From positions 33,331-97,330 of the forward strand of contig OENT01000570.1 in assembly GCA_900239685.1 (NCBI GenBank): a stretch of DNA of 64,000 nucleotides, in the 5' to 3' direction. The notes beneath the pieces were generated by a model. That model searched no databases. It saw only the letters and a list, made by a program, of their open reading frames with translations, and was not told the DNA's origin. This document shows positions 51,991 through 63,991 of this stretch, in pieces. A program made the translations under genes and the position numbers. The DNA is from Rotaria macrura. Taxonomy: Eukaryota; Rotifera; Eurotatoria; Philodinida; Philodinidae. How positions within the stretch are numbered: position 1 is the first letter of the stretch; every line of letters begins with the position of its first letter.

Positions 51991-53944
51991 ACTTTTTCAT
52001 CGTCACAGTCACAAAACAACAGTGACACTGCTTGTCTCTGTCGTTCTATACATATGAAGAGCTAACAATTTTAAGATAACAAAATAATGTACTTTTCCAC
52101 AGTTGCATAAATTGATACTATTCTTGACGATCTTTCATGTTTTGATTATTAAAAAATGATGTAAATCTGCTACGCGAAAGAGGAAAAGAGTATGATCTCA
52201 TCATCATTCAAAGTACTTGATTTCTGTTGTAACCGTACTTCATCAATATGTCAGATGTTGATTACTATGTTTAGCATGTAATTCCGATTGTACTTCACCT
52301 ATACACGCGTCTAATAATTCTTTTTTGGGTAATTTCAAGTTTTCCTTGTCGAATTTAATCATCTCTTGATATATTAATCAGATGCTTGGTTTTTCGTGGT
52401 ATTTATATTTTTTCTCTTTAACTAATACTTATAATGTGATACCTACACATCGCCCATTAAATACAAAAAGATACACTAGTTTATTTATTGATTTAATAAA
52501 GTCATCCCAAGTCATAACAAAATATAATTATGCTAATACGTTTTGATATTTGTTGCCAAACTTATTTTGTTTCTGCAAAGTTCTTATGTTCATTACATCA
52601 AATCTACGACAAAAAGGATACATTTTCAATGTTGAATATGAATGTTTGAAAAGCAATTCTGAAACTTGCTTGTATACAGTTTTGTTCATTGTTTATTTTA
52701 AGAAATAAAACACTATAGTCACTTATCTTGATTCAATTTTATGCTACTTAATGAGCAACAAACTAACCCTCTCTATGTGACATTTTCCTATTAGATGTAT
52801 TTTTTATTCTAAATTGTCTTCTTAATCATGTTCATGAGTAACTGGTCTTGCTAGTTGTTTTCTGTTGTCAAAATAAAACTCACATTGAACATTACTATAT
52901 CGAGTATGTTATATATTAGATAGAAAGACATAAAATGCTTTTTTTCTAATGTTATTTTCAATGTAATACTCGAATGAGTCGTTGCCTTTTTTTAGAAGAT
53001 TGACACATTTAAAATTGTATTCATTCTTTATATCAGATATACTATATATATTCGAAATTCATTTTTATTATTGTTTTAAGTAACCTTAAGTTTATGTGAA
53101 AATTTCGTTGTGGATTTCATTGTTTTTAATAATTTTCTGGTGACCAAATGACAATATCAAACAGAACAGAATCGTTTATATTATAAATGCACAAAGTTTT
53201 CATTTGTTGGTCTTTGTTAATGTATATCTTTAATAAATTAAATTAGAAGAAAGAAGAAAATTGCATGGGAGATTCATACCGGAAGTCTTCATTTCACTTA
53301 AATGATCATAAAAAGCTATCTTAAAATATGAAAAATAAATTAGAAAAATAGGACAGCGTTGATTATGTTTATCTCAATTTGTGACATGGCCATTGCAAAG
53401 ATAATCTAAAAGGAAAAATGTAGTTGTCTGATCTTTCTCTTCGATTCTTACACATTTCTTACAAATTAAGCTTTTAAAAGATGAGCACATATCAATTCAT
53501 CTGATTACTAATACCATTGAGTACCTTTCTCGTCTTCAGAATAGGTATAAACCGAGCGTGGATAAAAACAGTAAATCCTGGATATGATTCATCCGTAACA
53601 GGGAAATTGTTTACAGAACCGCGTTCTCGTACGTTTTATTCAACAATACACAGTTAAAAGAATGACTCGAAACTTTGAGAATGATCGAACCTTGAAGGCT
53701 CGGCCTCACTGTATATCTAATTCGAAAGCCTCATTTCATATAAATCCCTTTAAAATGATTGCGCTATCATTTCAAAGGTATATCTCATTAGTGATTTTAA
53801 CCCTGCATGAATGTAGAAAAAATTGAAATTATAAAGCTTGCCCACTCTTTTATCATTAACTCCGATTATTGTCACCTTGGTCTATAGAAAAATTCAAGTA
53901 GGACAGGCATACAATATATAATTGGAGCAAATCATTCAATTATC
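51991..53944. other. Gene-poor AT-rich stretch
   Basis: No gene or element recognised; only short open frames. Confidence 0.5.
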
Positions 53945-54530
53945 ATGGACTTATTAGTGATCACCACATTTGTGACAACTTTGTTCATTACTATTAACGG
54001 TGACATCGATAGTATGGTCGGTAAAAAGAGCTATATTTGACTTTGTAAAGTTGATTGTAATACTACAGCATGGTACGATACTCAATCAGCGAAAAGGAAA
54101 CACGTAAAATAAAATAAAATAAACGAAACGATTTTTTTATTGAAATTGAAGGTGAAAATGAAATGTATTCTCGGTATTGGAAGTTTTCATACACTCGTTT
54201 CTCTGAAAAACTAGTGCGTTGTACTGATTTTCGCTGAATTCATATAATATTATAATCATTACAAATATAATTTAAGACAAAGTTAATAAAAACATTTATG
54301 AACTGACTGTTCTTCTCACATAGAAATATGCCTTGACAAGTGGCGGCAATTACTGGTTCATTGTAGTGAATCTTGGCCTAACTTGCTTTAGTATTATACC
54401 TCTGATTATCAGTGCCTTCATATCAATTGTACTTATTAATTGTACATACAAATTTCTTGTATGGAAATGGTTTTCCGAAGACCAGATGACACAAGTAATA
54501 CTAGATATTAATGAAGCACTTGTTTTGTAA
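53945..54530 (+). CDS. Candidate small two-exon secreted or membrane protein
   Basis: ATG at 53945 opens a signal-peptide-like MDLLVITTFVTTLFITINGD. After a possible donor (54017 or 54021) and an acceptor CACATAG at 54323, an open frame reads TSGGNYWFIVVNLGLTCFSI through a strong hydrophobic stretch to VLDINEALVL-type end, stop at 54530. Only the weaker donor GTCGGT keeps the membrane frame. I know no such family. It could be a relic or a chance pair. Confidence 0.25.
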
Positions 54531-54539
54531 TGCACGAGT

Positions 54540-55418
54540 TTTGATGAGCATTGTTGACAAAAGAATTTTAGTTTATATAAGTATCTTAATATCAGGAACT
54601 TTTATAGAGAAGCGATGTTTTTCTTGGTCAAATGAGAAATGACGTGAAGAGCAAATTTCGAAGACATTTTCTAAACAAATATATCTCACTTTCTCCTCAT
54701 TATTCCCTAGAAAAGCAAAAGAATGAAATGTTTTTGTCGAAAAATAACAGCAAAGAAACCATAGTTTTCATTTGCTTTCGATTTGTGTGTGGGTGCGATA
54801 ACTGAGAAATTGATTGCTGCATACTATAGACACGAAGATGTCAAGCATTGTTCAATACGAGAGTGTGATTGAAGTGAGAATCCGCACCCGTAAGTAGTTT
54901 TACTAATGATAGCTTTTGAAAGAATTGTTAGTATTTTACTCATCTTCCTAGCAACTCGTGTATTTGTATCTGATGTCAAAGATTTGTAGTTTGTTACTAG
55001 TTATAATGATATCAGTTGTCTACCAGGTTTTGATCGCATTTTCTCTTGCGTTTCACGGCAAGAATAAATGAATATATGACGTTAAAAGCTTTCAAAGACA
55101 AGACAAAAACGCGTTCATCCCATTGACGATTTAAAATAACGATCTTCAATACTTAAACTCGGTGATCTGGGGAATTAGGCTATAAATGCCATCATCGCTG
55201 ATCATATGAATTCCAAACCGCTCAGCATCCAGCTGAACATCCAAACTTCAGACTTAAAGCTATGCATTCAAATTATTTAATTGTAAGCAATGAAGCAATC
55301 TATGCGAACATGAAGATACAAGAAGCGAAGAATCTGAGAAAATTGAAATCAAACGAATATAATACGAATGCAATGATTGTTATTCATGAAGAATTGTTAA
55401 ATCAAGAGAGTGTTTTAA
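54540..55418. other. 3' flank of the long receptor gene
   Basis: AT-rich with no element recognised. Open plus-strand frame 55262-55450 overlaps the receptor's 3' end on the opposite strand and has no sign of being a gene. Confidence 0.45.
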
Positions 55419-58400
55419 TTATGAAGTACGAAGAAATCGATGTCGAATAATCTGGACAGCGTTTCTCAAATCTTCTCTGTATCTATCCGATGGTAATACA
55501 AATGTAATGAATGTTAGCATAGAGGGAGCATAGGATATAAAATAGCCGATGATGAATAAACTTGGATTTCGTGGAGTTTTCATACATCTGGTGAAAAACG
55601 GAATGATCAGACGAGGTAAACTTAAAAGAATTAATAGAGCAGGTGCCATCAATACAAACTTATGTTCGCATAGCTGATGGTAAAAGTGTTGCTGGAACGT
55701 TTGTTTTGTTTGAACATTTGACCGAGACCTTGTTATTAATCCAATCATGAGTGTAACAGCAGTGAGATTAATACAAAATGGAATGAAAAAATGAAACATT
55801 GTTACTGCAGAATCAATCGAATTGAAAGGCAATGAATAGCGAACAAAGCACCAAGTACGTACTTCATCTATGTCCGAATCATCAACTAATCGACGATGGA
55901 TCGGGTCATGCAAATGTGTTAAGAATACAAGACAGATAACTATTACGATTATTCGTTTCGCGATTGTTTGACTTCCCTTTCGATTGAAGCCAACTCCTTT
56001 CCAAGCAGTCACAAATCGTTCGATGGCAACACATGCATTCAACCAATCACTAGATGCTACCAGAACTCGAAGAAAGGGATCAATTAAGATACACAGCACT
56101 GCCATCAATGTTCGACTTTTCAATAATGCCATCTGGGAGAAAACGAAATAAAAAACTTTGAAGCTCAATAACAGAATGGTACAAAGAGATATTATAGACG
56201 ATCCCAAAAGATACCAACCGCATCCATACTCTCTCGGCCTTTGCCTTCCAAAAGTCATTATCGACAATGAACAACTGATGAAGCCAACGAATAAGATGAC
56301 TACATTGATCCCAATAGCCATTTTAACAAAAGATGATTGTTGTGTAAAACCTACATGCGGTTTGATATGATAGCCCAATATAGGATCAAGTGAAAGAGAA
56401 TAGCTACGTGTGGAAAACTGGCACCTTACCCCATAGAAACAAGCAGGACAAACACATATAGCTCTTGTAGCACAACTGGCATTATTTACAAGGCATCGAC
56501 CATTATTTTCACACGGGTTGAAACCGTAGCAATCGTAAATCATCGAATGATTGAATTCGAAACAATTTGCAAATCGGTTCGAATCACAAATACACACATG
56601 TGCGAAGTCGTAAAAACACTTCAAATGTTTATGTTGTCGGCATTGCAAAGGATAAAATTTTCCTCGATAATGAAATGGAGACTTGGCCCATGTTTCATTG
56701 CCAAGTTCACTGATATGGAGACAACGTTGATTTGTTTTGATAGGAGCAAGAATCGATTCCGATGGAATGAATATCTCTCGTAGGATTGCCAAATAATAAG
56801 TCCGATTAAACAATTCAACGAGAACAATATGGAATGGCTCAGTAACATAAAGCGTGATGGTGTAACGATCGATAGGAACCTTTTTCAAAAATGTTTTTCG
56901 CTCGTGATCTTTATTGTTGAATCCCGTGATCAAATGAATAGAAACAAATGGTATGGATCCGAGAAGATGGTGCTCGAAGTGAAATTCAATTTTGCTACTG
57001 ATTTCTTCGCACGTCGGACCTTGAAAACCTTCTTGACAGATACATACGAACTCGCTTATTGCAATACGCGAGTCGCTTGGTATACAAATTCCTTGATTTT
57101 TGCAAGGATTCTGGAAAAATTGGCACATGGCGTTTTGAAGATAGCAATAACGACCAAATCGATGCAACGGGCACAGACAGAGTGAGGATGGATGGCATCG
57201 AGCGCTTGCTTCACATGAGCATTGATGCAATTGGTTGCAGATGAGACCAGAGTAACCTGGATTACATAGACAAAAGAATGATGCTTGTTTATTCGCATAA
57301 CGCCGACAGCGACCATGCGGACCACAGTGCAATTGACAATCTATTGTGTCTGGTTGTTCCGGAATGATCAATCGAGTAGCGATCCGATTCACTGGTAAAA
57401 ATGGGTAGAGTATCGATAAGTGGAAGCTGGCATGATATTCCAATGTCAAACGGTCGAACAAATCAATGCGTACCGAATAGTTTCTCGATGAAAGCTTCGG
57501 TCGATCTGGATACAGTAGATAGAAATTATATTTCTCTGTACAATCGACAGCGGGTACATATGTAAAGTGTTCTACATTTGGTGCTATTTGCCCATTTTCA
57601 TCTATCAGCATGAGAAGAACTTGAAAGATGCGGGGTATCAGTGGGACACTTAGATAGGCGAATCGAAGTGTTAAACTGACGCGTTGGTTTTGCCATTGGC
57701 ATTGGTTTCCAAACGAACTTGGTGGACAAAGACATTGCTCCTTCGCATTCAGCCCGTATCGAACGAAAATACCTCGACGACAATATCGGTTTTTGATGGT
57801 GTCAATTATGTTTTCTTCTGGAACTATGGGATCTATCACCTGAATCGGTTTCACTGGAGGAGCAACATGAGTTGATGGAAGAAAACCTAAGTGCAATATT
57901 GAGAAAAACTCACCATGATCATGGACTGGCTTGGAATATAGTCCATAACAGACATGTTCTCCTTCGTATGTTGTGATTTCTGTATGCATATTCCATGGTC
58001 TACCTTTATCAAACATACAATCGAGGCCGTCAATCTCACCAGATAGTGAAAGTTCTGAACGGCAAAGTTTCTCTTGAGTGATGCATCGGTCATCGCGCCA
58101 TCGTAGAGTTTGATTTACATTTAACAAAGTTCTGTTATCGAAATATATACGACGAAAAATAGCTTTCGTATCCGAAGGACAATCATTAATTAATCGATCA
58201 TACAGATTTTCGAACGGCAGACATGTGAAGTTAGTAAAAAAGTGATCCAAAGTACAAGCATGTTCGTCGGATCCACACAAACTGTCAGTACACCCCAATT
58301 CATCAGTGCCAGTGCTACAGTGCCAATCACCATCACATGCAGTGTACGGTGTTTTACAAGGCCAATAATCACAATGCTCGTTTTCCACTGGCACGAAATT

Positions 58401-60113
58401 CGGGTGAAGATTGCGTGGTATGTTTTTACAGAAAGTTGTGTATCGTGATTGATTATTTGGAGACATTAAGAGAGTATCAACCGGATCATCTTCTTCACCG
58501 GGACAGTCTGGAAACAGGTTCCCAACGGCAACAAGCGACAAACATTTCGTCGGATCGGAACTGCATACATAACGATTGGAGTCGTTTAATGTACAAGCTA
58601 GGTAGGATTCGTCTTCGCCAAAGAAACAATCTCGAACTCCATCAACGAGACGATGATAGGAAATGCATTTCATTGATTGAGGACAATAGAAAAGAGACGA
58701 ATCTTTACAAGAATGTTCACTGCCAATAGTGGTGCACCGTCGTGTCAGATTCCTGAGCAGTTTTTCAGTATGAAAGAAACTAGAAAAAGCATCATCTTCC
58801 ATGTTATCGAAGGCATCATCTCGATGAAAACACTTCAATCCGTTATTTAAATTCGTAGTGGCAGCATAGTGGAGTAGTCCAAGACAACGTTCTGAATCGA
58901 AACAAACAAAATCTGGTTCAAGATTGATTTTGAAATCATCAATTGATCGATTCGTAAAGTAAATGAGCTGAAAGAAACCAAATAGTGCCGGCTGTTGCGG
59001 TACGGCAATCCATTCCGATTGGCATTGTGATGCTAATGAATGATAATAAGTGTTCAGACCCTCAGCAGAATGATATTGGATGCAAAGGTCTACTGGTAGC
59101 AGATATGGAATCAGGAAACACATTAATGCTTTTTGACAATCTGTGTGTGGGTAAAGGAGCTCTGTAATATACATGCCGTAACGATCAATACCAAAGCAAG
59201 ACACTTGACCCAGAATAAATTCCTGTTCTGAAAGGCAAACCCCATCACCACAAGAAAACGAATATTGATTTCGACAACGGCGCTCTTCGCATTCAAAAGA
59301 CGGTGCTGTGCTACATGGTGATCTTTCTTGAGGTACCCAGAAGCCGCTAGCGAACTCCTTCTCATCACTTCCATCCAAACAGTCGACATTGGATCTCCCA
59401 TCACGAAAAAATACCAGTGGAATACATTGTCCGCCATAGTGACATCGATATTCACCAGGTGGACACTCACTCAGCTCTAGGGGGGCGCAGAATCGCTCAT
59501 CTTCTCCATTAATGCAATTAATATTACCATCACAAATTTCGCGCCAATCGAGACATATAGATTGCTCAAAAGGGTCACAAGTTGATAGAAATGGATAACA
59601 CGCACTAGATAGAAAAGTCAAATCTTCAGAGGCTTGTTGCTTGAATGAAATGTTAAATATTTCATCAAATAATTGAAGAAGGTCACTTTCTAATACATAT
59701 TGACAGTACGAACCAAACCATGGCAGTGAGCAATTGTAGAAAGTTCCATTTGATCCTGTAATATAACTTTTTTCAAAATTTTCAGCGACATCGAGAGAAG
59801 CAAACCAAGATAGAAGCTCCAAACTAGTCACACCTTGATTTCTCAAATAGTCAAATGAAATCTGTTTGCCCCTTGAAGTCGAGAGGGTCTCGATATGATC
59901 TTCTCGAGCTGGACGGCGACAGTAAGGGATCAACTGAGAGCGACGAAACCTATTTCGTAGACTGTCTACTGAATAATCGATATGATGGAAGTATAGACAG
60001 TCAAAAGTTGAGTACGAAGATGATGACAACTGTTGATCAGTTTCGAAGAGAATAAAGCGAGCATCAACATGGTTTACCAGGATGAAAACCAGGATCACTT
60101 CAAGTTTTTTCAT
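55419..60113 (-). CDS. Large LDLa/EGF-containing seven-helix receptor, single exon
   Basis: 1564-aa plasma-membrane receptor in one uninterrupted frame. Signal peptide at 1-19. LDL-receptor class A modules at about 181-209 (CLDWREICDGNINCINGEDE), 217-251, a decayed set at 280-307, 469-503 and 581-608. EGF-like modules at about 926-959, 964-990, 997-1036 and 1195-1231. Seven helices at about 1262-1284, 1299-1321, 1340-1362, 1387-1400, 1437-1459, 1486-1507 and 1519-1540, with ERF (1365-1367) in place of DRY and a HDPIHRRLVDD motif after TM4. No GPS cleavage motif before TM1, so it is not an adhesion GPCR by sequence; the layout is like snail GRL101-type LDLa receptors. Ligand unknown. Several pairs of LDLa calcium residues (D..DGSDE) are kept. 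One 27-nt GT-AG stretch at 57887-57913 is in frame and is read here as coding. Start is the only Met giving a signal peptide. Confidence 0.88.
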   Translation of the reverse strand: MKKLEVILVFILVNHVDARFILFETDQQLSSSSYSTFDCLYFHHIDYSVDSLRNRFRRSQLIPYCRRPAREDHIETLSTSRGKQISFDYLRNQGVTSLELLSWFASLDVAENFEKSYITGSNGTFYNCSLPWFGSYCQYVLESDLLQLFDEIFNISFKQQASEDLTFLSSACYPFLSTCDPFEQSICLDWREICDGNINCINGEDERFCAPLELSECPPGEYRCHYGGQCIPLVFFRDGRSNVDCLDGSDEKEFASGFWVPQERSPCSTAPSFECEERRCRNQYSFSCGDGVCLSEQEFILGQVSCFGIDRYGMYITELLYPHTDCQKALMCFLIPYLLPVDLCIQYHSAEGLNTYYHSLASQCQSEWIAVPQQPALFGFFQLIYFTNRSIDDFKINLEPDFVCFDSERCLGLLHYAATTNLNNGLKCFHRDDAFDNMEDDAFSSFFHTEKLLRNLTRRCTTIGSEHSCKDSSLFYCPQSMKCISYHRLVDGVRDCFFGEDESYLACTLNDSNRYVCSSDPTKCLSLVAVGNLFPDCPGEEDDPVDTLLMSPNNQSRYTTFCKNIPRNLHPNFVPVENEHCDYWPCKTPYTACDGDWHCSTGTDELGCTDSLCGSDEHACTLDHFFTNFTCLPFENLYDRLINDCPSDTKAIFRRIYFDNRTLLNVNQTLRWRDDRCITQEKLCRSELSLSGEIDGLDCMFDKGRPWNMHTEITTYEGEHVCYGLYSKPVHDHGEFFSILHLGFLPSTHVAPPVKPIQVIDPIVPEENIIDTIKNRYCRRGIFVRYGLNAKEQCLCPPSSFGNQCQWQNQRVSLTLRFAYLSVPLIPRIFQVLLMLIDENGQIAPNVEHFTYVPAVDCTEKYNFYLLYPDRPKLSSRNYSVRIDLFDRLTLEYHASFHLSILYPFLPVNRIATRLIIPEQPDTIDCQLHCGPHGRCRRYANKQASFFCLCNPGYSGLICNQLHQCSCEASARCHPSSLCLCPLHRFGRYCYLQNAMCQFFQNPCKNQGICIPSDSRIAISEFVCICQEGFQGPTCEEISSKIEFHFEHHLLGSIPFVSIHLITGFNNKDHERKTFLKKVPIDRYTITLYVTEPFHIVLVELFNRTYYLAILREIFIPSESILAPIKTNQRCLHISELGNETWAKSPFHYRGKFYPLQCRQHKHLKCFYDFAHVCICDSNRFANCFEFNHSMIYDCYGFNPCENNGRCLVNNASCATRAICVCPACFYGVRCQFSTRSYSLSLDPILGYHIKPHVGFTQQSSFVKMAIGINVVILFVGFISCSLSIMTFGRQRPREYGCGWYLLGSSIISLCTILLLSFKVFYFVFSQMALLKSRTLMAVLCILIDPFLRVLVASSDWLNACVAIERFVTAWKGVGFNRKGSQTIAKRIIVIVICLVFLTHLHDPIHRRLVDDSDIDEVRTWCFVRYSLPFNSIDSAVTMFHFFIPFCINLTAVTLMIGLITRSRSNVQTKQTFQQHFYHQLCEHKFVLMAPALLILLSLPRLIIPFFTRCMKTPRNPSLFIIGYFISYAPSMLTFITFVLPSDRYREDLRNAVQIIRHRFLRTS

Positions 60114-63100
60114 GATTTCAGCTGAAACGTCTATCAGTTCACTAATATTGAGAGTTCACTAGAACTTCGGATAGTTTCGTTTCTCTTCTGAAAACAAGGC
60201 TGTTGTCTAAGGTTCATATGACGTGTGCGATAATGAATTTTTTATTAATGTTGCAAGTGTGATACTACTTACTAACTCAAACGTATTTTGAATAGTTGTT
60301 TTTTGAAAATGTGATACGTTAATCACTGAATGCACCTGTCTATAATTGAAGTGAGTATATAGAAAAGAAGAAAAAGTTAGCTTGTCCGGAATGTAATGAA
60401 GGTCTTGCATCGCAAAAGCTGTCAGCAAACTTCCTGTTGGATTAAAACATGGAACATGACGTAGTTGGTGTCGTCAATCTCCTTGGTACTGTTCTTTTCC
60501 ATTGCACATGAAGGAATATTTCTTTATCATCGCTTAATTTAGACTCATGAATTCAACGAGAAAATGACACATTATCTATCCCAACCAGGTGTTAGTTTTC
60601 AATGATTTTCCGTACTCTTTATGGGTAAGCGTTTGCAAATTTCCCCATATATATATATTTCAATACTTTTTAAAATCATGTTCCGCAAACAAAGAGTAAA
60701 GATAAGAGAAAGTCGTAAAAAAGCAAATAAACAGAGAAAGGCATTTCTAAAAATACGCGTCCTACAATTTTTTTCTTCCAAGACAGAGTAGTAGCTAAAA
60801 TCAGCTTTCGCTGCACAACGTGACGGAAATGATATTGGAGGAAACAAGCATTTTTATAACAACGAGCTAAATGTCAGTCTCGAGCAGCAAAGACTTCACA
60901 TTTTCGGATCATTTTGACGGTAGCAGAGCATTCATATGATTCTATTAACTTGCTCAATATAGATCTTTTGATTTTCGAATTAATTATCAATGAAAATTTT
61001 TGAATTATTCAATTTTTGCTTATTTCAACTGCTATCTTAAAGTATAGTGAAAATCTGCATATCTTCGACGCACTATCACTCTTTTCACTTTGTTTCAAAT
61101 GCTTTCCGACATTTTTTATTGCTTAGGACAATTTTGTTTTCTGTAGAAGATGATCCACGCATCAAATTATTCAGAACCTCACAATGGCATTTCTCATGAT
61201 TAGTGTTGAAATTCAGTAAAAATATTTCGATATGTGCTTGTGTTAGAAAAGAGAAACCTTTTCAATACTGAACTGGGGATAGTTCATTCATTTTATTTGG
61301 CTGAGAGACAGAAGTAGTGAAATAATTAGATGTTGGATCAACAATATTTATGCTATTCTTTCAAAATTCAGTGGAAGAGCGTTAGTTGATAATTCTTATC
61401 AGATTATAATTAACAGGAACACCACTATTTACAAAATTTTGCAGAAATTTCCATCAGGTGTTTATCTGAATTCTAGCAAACATTGAAATAAATAAATTTT
61501 CTTCTCAATCCTGAAATAACTATTCTAATCAGCACTAAGCATATCAAATAATTCATGGAAACGTTACTTGAAATCTAGCATAGGCGTTTTAAAACAAACT
61601 GTTTCACAATGTTTGCAAGTATGTGTTAGTAATCTATGCAAAATTGTCTTAAGTTATCTAGTACATTATCTCCCTACATTTGACTTGAACGACAGTCATA
61701 TATTGACGAGAGAAAAAACGTCAATTCTTTTTTAATGTAATCATAATGTATGCTGCACAGGGCAGATACTGTTATTCAATCGAATTGGCACCAACGATTC
61801 ATTCGCACTTAATCGATAAATCGTCGCCTGTTTCATTACTGATGCTAGACTTAGCGAGAACTAACTGTACAGAAATCGATGTAAATCTAAACTATTTTTG
61901 TGACTATGGGTACCGGTGCTTGTGGAAAGTGTGGTTCTGGTTCTCATCCTCAATCACCCACTCGCAAAACGCAATAAAACCGGACTTTTAGCAATTAGAT
62001 TCTATCACTGAGACTGGAATCGAATAAAACCGACAGCAATCACCAAAATCTTGCTTACTTTGAAGATTTTCTCAGCATCAATAGGACGTACACAGTTGAA
62101 GATGGAGCTAGACCTGTTCGAAAATAAGGATTTATTTTAAAGTACGAATTCCCCTAGACTGAAAGGATACGGTCTAGAAACCGTAATTTTTTGTGTTTGG
62201 ATCGGTGACAGAGGTTGTTTGAGTATTTTGATCCACAATCCAAGGTAAATTCGGCCTTGTAGTGGATTTTGTGACCACATTCTTGGTTCTATTTTTCGCC
62301 ATTCTTTTGTTGAACTCACATATATTTTCGAAGAAAATTGTGAGTGAAAGTTTGAAGGTGAAGTTTTTGCGGCTCCCCATCCCTGCCCCTGCATTACAGA
62401 TATCCTCCCACCACAGACACTCAAAGCGCTTAGAATGTTTCACGAAAGGATTATGTGAGTTCCACATTTCAGCCCCAAAAGGGCTGCGCTAACAAGCTAT
62501 CCTAACTAATTTTTAAAGAAATAACGTAATCTTTTCCTGTCTTTCAAATATTCCCTAGAATGAATGATTAGGATCTAGAAACTATAGTTGACCTGTGTCT
62601 GTCTGTCTATAACAAGGTCTCGGTACAAATTACCATTTCTACGACTCAAATGATCAATTTTATTGCTAAAATGAACATTTTTATTGCTCAAACTACCATT
62701 TTTGGGGCACAAATGAACATTTCCACAGCAAGTATTATTGCGAGATCCACTGAGTGACCACGCGGAATAGACACTTCTATTGATCAAATAAGCGTGGGGG
62801 CTGGGAGGGGGTGGGTGCAGTTGGAGTTCCTAAAAAGAACTTTGATGCCTACATCGCTAAATTTTTGAAGGGAGTGATCCAATAGACAAAACTGAAACTC
62901 TTTCCCTCTGAAAGATATTGAAGCCCTCTGGTGAGAATTGTCACCAGTGTATTATATTGGTTAGGAAACTGATAACTTCCTCGCCGTGTCGAAAGCAAAA
63001 TCGACGTTTGAGTACTCCTTCGCACCTGTCTCTCGCGTTGACTCTTGGATGAGTTTGATTAATTATTATTCTTGGAAATTTTTCGTATTCGTCCCATCGG

Positions 63101-63497
63101 TATCCCAACTTCACTTATTCACCCTCTGTTTCCTCGTCTCACTTGAATTCATCCAGCTGTCGCTTGGTAAATTTCAGGATCAATGGCAGAAACAGCCGAC
63201 TTTGTCCCCTGTTCATGTATTTCAACGTGTAAATTTTATCAGTCTAGGGCCCAGTGAATTGATTTTCGATTCATGTTACTTGTTCTTTAGTTAGTTCATT
63301 TTTTCTTAATGGAAAATTTTTCTTATTATAAGCGTTGAAACAAACCGTAAATAATGCTGTGATAAATGATGATAATATAATGCTGGTTTCTATGTCTGTA
63401 CTAGAGTAACCCATTGGTTTCTATGGTCTGTAATGCCGGAGGGGAGATTTGTTACCAGGTACTATGCCTGTAACCCTCATGGGGGTTTATTGGACAC
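60114..63497. other. Upstream region of the long receptor and AT-rich intergenic DNA
   Basis: No gene recognised. A segment at about 62200-62480 is less AT-rich; its minus strand reads GCAGGGGCAGGGATGGGGAG, which looks like a DNA-transposon end, but no partner end was found. A second G-rich run lies near 62790-62815. Confidence 0.45.
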
Positions 63498-63650
63498 CCT
63501 GCACTGAAAGAAAAAAGGTGCCACACGAAACCCTAAAGGGTTCCGATTTTTGCAACGAAGTCGAAACCCTTTGAGGTTTCGTAGAAATGAGGTTTCGTGA
63601 AAAGTCTTCATTTTTAATAGCTGATTGCGAGCCTTTCGTACTTGGAGTTC
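63498..63650 (+). repeat. Probable transposon end with short inverted motifs
   Basis: ACACCCTGCACTGAAAGAAA begins a block with GAAACCCTAAAGGGTTCC and repeated inverted GAAACC/GGTTTC words (63525-63600). It looks like the left end of an element that continues past the window. Element class not determined. Confidence 0.35.
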
Positions 63651-63835
63651 TTTACAATTCCCGATTCAACATTGAATGTAAGTGTCGCCAAATGCTATGC
63701 TCCATTGCGGAAGTAATTTTCCACCAGCATTCAATGCTAAAACCTCCCACTCTCTAAAAAAAAGAGGTGGGTCCTGTGAAAACCAGTAGAAAAGTAAGAG
63801 CAAATTACTGTATCCTATAGCGAGTCACACGAAAT

Positions 63836-63991
63836 CGTTGAAACATGGAAGCAATATTTCGATCACAAACTTCCCCATGTTTTTTTCATGATTTGTGCCG
63901 CTTCTTGCGGAAAGACGCACAAACTTACTCGGAACTCACTAGAAAAAATCAGGAAAGTTTGTGGCCAGGAGACTACTTCCATGTTCCAGCG
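63836..63991. repeat. Palindrome at the right edge of the window
   Basis: GAAACATGGAAG with ATCACAAACTTCCC on the left mirrors GGAAAGTTTGTGGCC and CTTCCATGTTCC on the right. An inner hairpin (GCCGC TTCTT GCGG) and GATTTGTG / CACAAAC words extend the symmetry. About 156 bp in all; no coding content. Confidence 0.6.

Noticed and set aside
58337-58729. 130-codon plus-strand frame opposite the long receptor
   Set aside because: Shadow of the receptor's coding strand; its cysteine-poor content is explained by the antisense of LDLa codons.
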